A stretch of DNA of 6,403 bases from Candidatus Melainabacteria bacterium. GTDB taxonomy: Bacteria; Cyanobacteriota; Vampirovibrionia; LMEP-6097. The position numbers were made by a program, and so were the translations under genes. Of the stretch, positions 5,956 through 6,403 are shown in pieces. The stretch spans positions 1-6,403 of the forward strand of contig JAPPOW010000023.1 in NCBI GenBank assembly GCA_028817775.1. The letters run 5' to 3'. Position 1 is the first letter of the stretch, and each line of letters begins with the position of its first letter. The notes beneath the pieces were generated by a model. That model was not told where the DNA came from. It saw only the letters and a program-made list of their open reading frames with translations, and searched no databases.

Positions 5956-6403
5956 ATGAGATTAAGAAACCTAGCCTTAGTTTTATTCACTTGTTTGAGT
6001 TTAAACCCTAGCTTTGCACTAATAAGTCCTTTGGACTTTGTTACCAGAAATGATTTTGGTTTAGTTGATGATCTTACCGATATTGTTGTAAGGAATGAAT
6101 ATGCTTACTTGACTTCAAATTCTTTCCTTAATCAAGGTGGACTTGCCGTTTTTGATGTTTCTGATCCCAGTGAAATTAAAATTAGTGAGGCAATTAGGGA
6201 CAGTGATGATGCTTTTAACATAGTCTTTGTTAGTAATACAGCTTACGTTGGTCAGAGTGACGCATTCTCAGTATATGATGTCACTGATCCTACAAGTGTT
6301 GTTGAGCTTGGTAAGGCAATGCGTTCTGGATCACAATTATCAAATCTTTATGGAACAGAGAAGGTCGCTTCTTCAGGCACAAAGGTTTATGCTGCTGCAA
6401 CAT
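5956..6403 (+). CDS. Secreted LVIVD-repeat (beta-propeller-like) protein, 3' end beyond the window
   Basis: 149 codons are present and the frame is open at the right edge. The start at 5956 gives MRLRNLALVLFTCLSLNPSFA, a typical cleavable signal peptide: basic start, hydrophobic core about 6-16, Ser-Phe-Ala at 19-21 as the likely cleavage site. The mature part carries two repeats of the LVIVD type. The first has AYLTSNSF then GGLAVFDVSDPSEIKISEAI (from about residue 49); the second has AYVGQSDAFSVYDVTDPTSV and then VELGKAM. The conserved core is a 'fDVsDP' turn after a strand, as in surface propellers of bacteria. A third repeat probably begins at VYAAAT just before the edge. Such proteins usually bind or scaffold at the cell surface; no enzymatic activity can be inferred. 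It is divergent from the GT-C-like gene, with 70 bases between starts. Confidence 0.85.
   Translation, partial: MRLRNLALVLFTCLSLNPSFALISPLDFVTRNDFGLVDDLTDIVVRNEYAYLTSNSFLNQGGLAVFDVSDPSEIKISEAIRDSDDAFNIVFVSNTAYVGQSDAFSVYDVTDPTSVVELGKAMRSGSQLSNLYGTEKVASSGTKVYAAAT

Noticed and set aside
1..6403. Recoded stop codons
   Set aside because: All frames close with TAA or TAG and no in-frame TGA is needed to extend a gene, so there is no sign of an alternative code.

Overview
The window is a gene-dense bacterial segment of moderate-to-low GC. It carries six protein-coding genes, two of them cut by the window edges. No tRNA, rRNA, insertion sequence, CRISPR array or phage gene was seen. All genes read with the standard bacterial code (stops used are TAA and TAG). 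I cannot name the organism. The start sites rarely show a Shine-Dalgarno sequence, and several have a -10-like hexamer only 6-7 bases before the ATG, suggesting a lineage that uses leaderless mRNAs.

Layout, left to right. Minus strand 906-1 is the start of a probable GT-B glycosyltransferase that runs off the left edge. Directly upstream, with no base between stop and start, minus strand 2295-907 encodes a membrane-anchored transglutaminase-like protein with a recognisable Cys/His/Asp triad. A 100-base divergent region (2296-2395) holds a long imperfect palindrome and a second hairpin followed by a T-run. Plus strand 2396-3190 is a family 2 glycosyltransferase. It converges, 9 bases apart, on an unrecognised 179-residue minus-strand gene (3739-3200), which has a good sigma70-type promoter almost touching its ATG. 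Upstream of that, minus strand 5885-3789 encodes a large polytopic membrane protein with GT-C glycosyltransferase character and a soluble C-terminal domain. A 70-base divergent region (5886-5955) contains a perfect 12-base palindrome and possible promoters for both sides. Plus strand 5956 to the right edge is a secreted protein with LVIVD-type beta-propeller repeats.

Three of the six genes look like glycosyltransferases of three different structural classes (GT-B, GT-A/family 2 and GT-C). Together with an exported transglutaminase-like protein and a secreted propeller protein, they point to a cell-surface or glycoconjugate function. The family 2 enzyme could supply a lipid-linked sugar used by the GT-C protein, but that link is inference from class and proximity only. 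No complete new system can be demonstrated. The most unusual non-coding structure is the hairpin-rich leader between 2296 and 2395.
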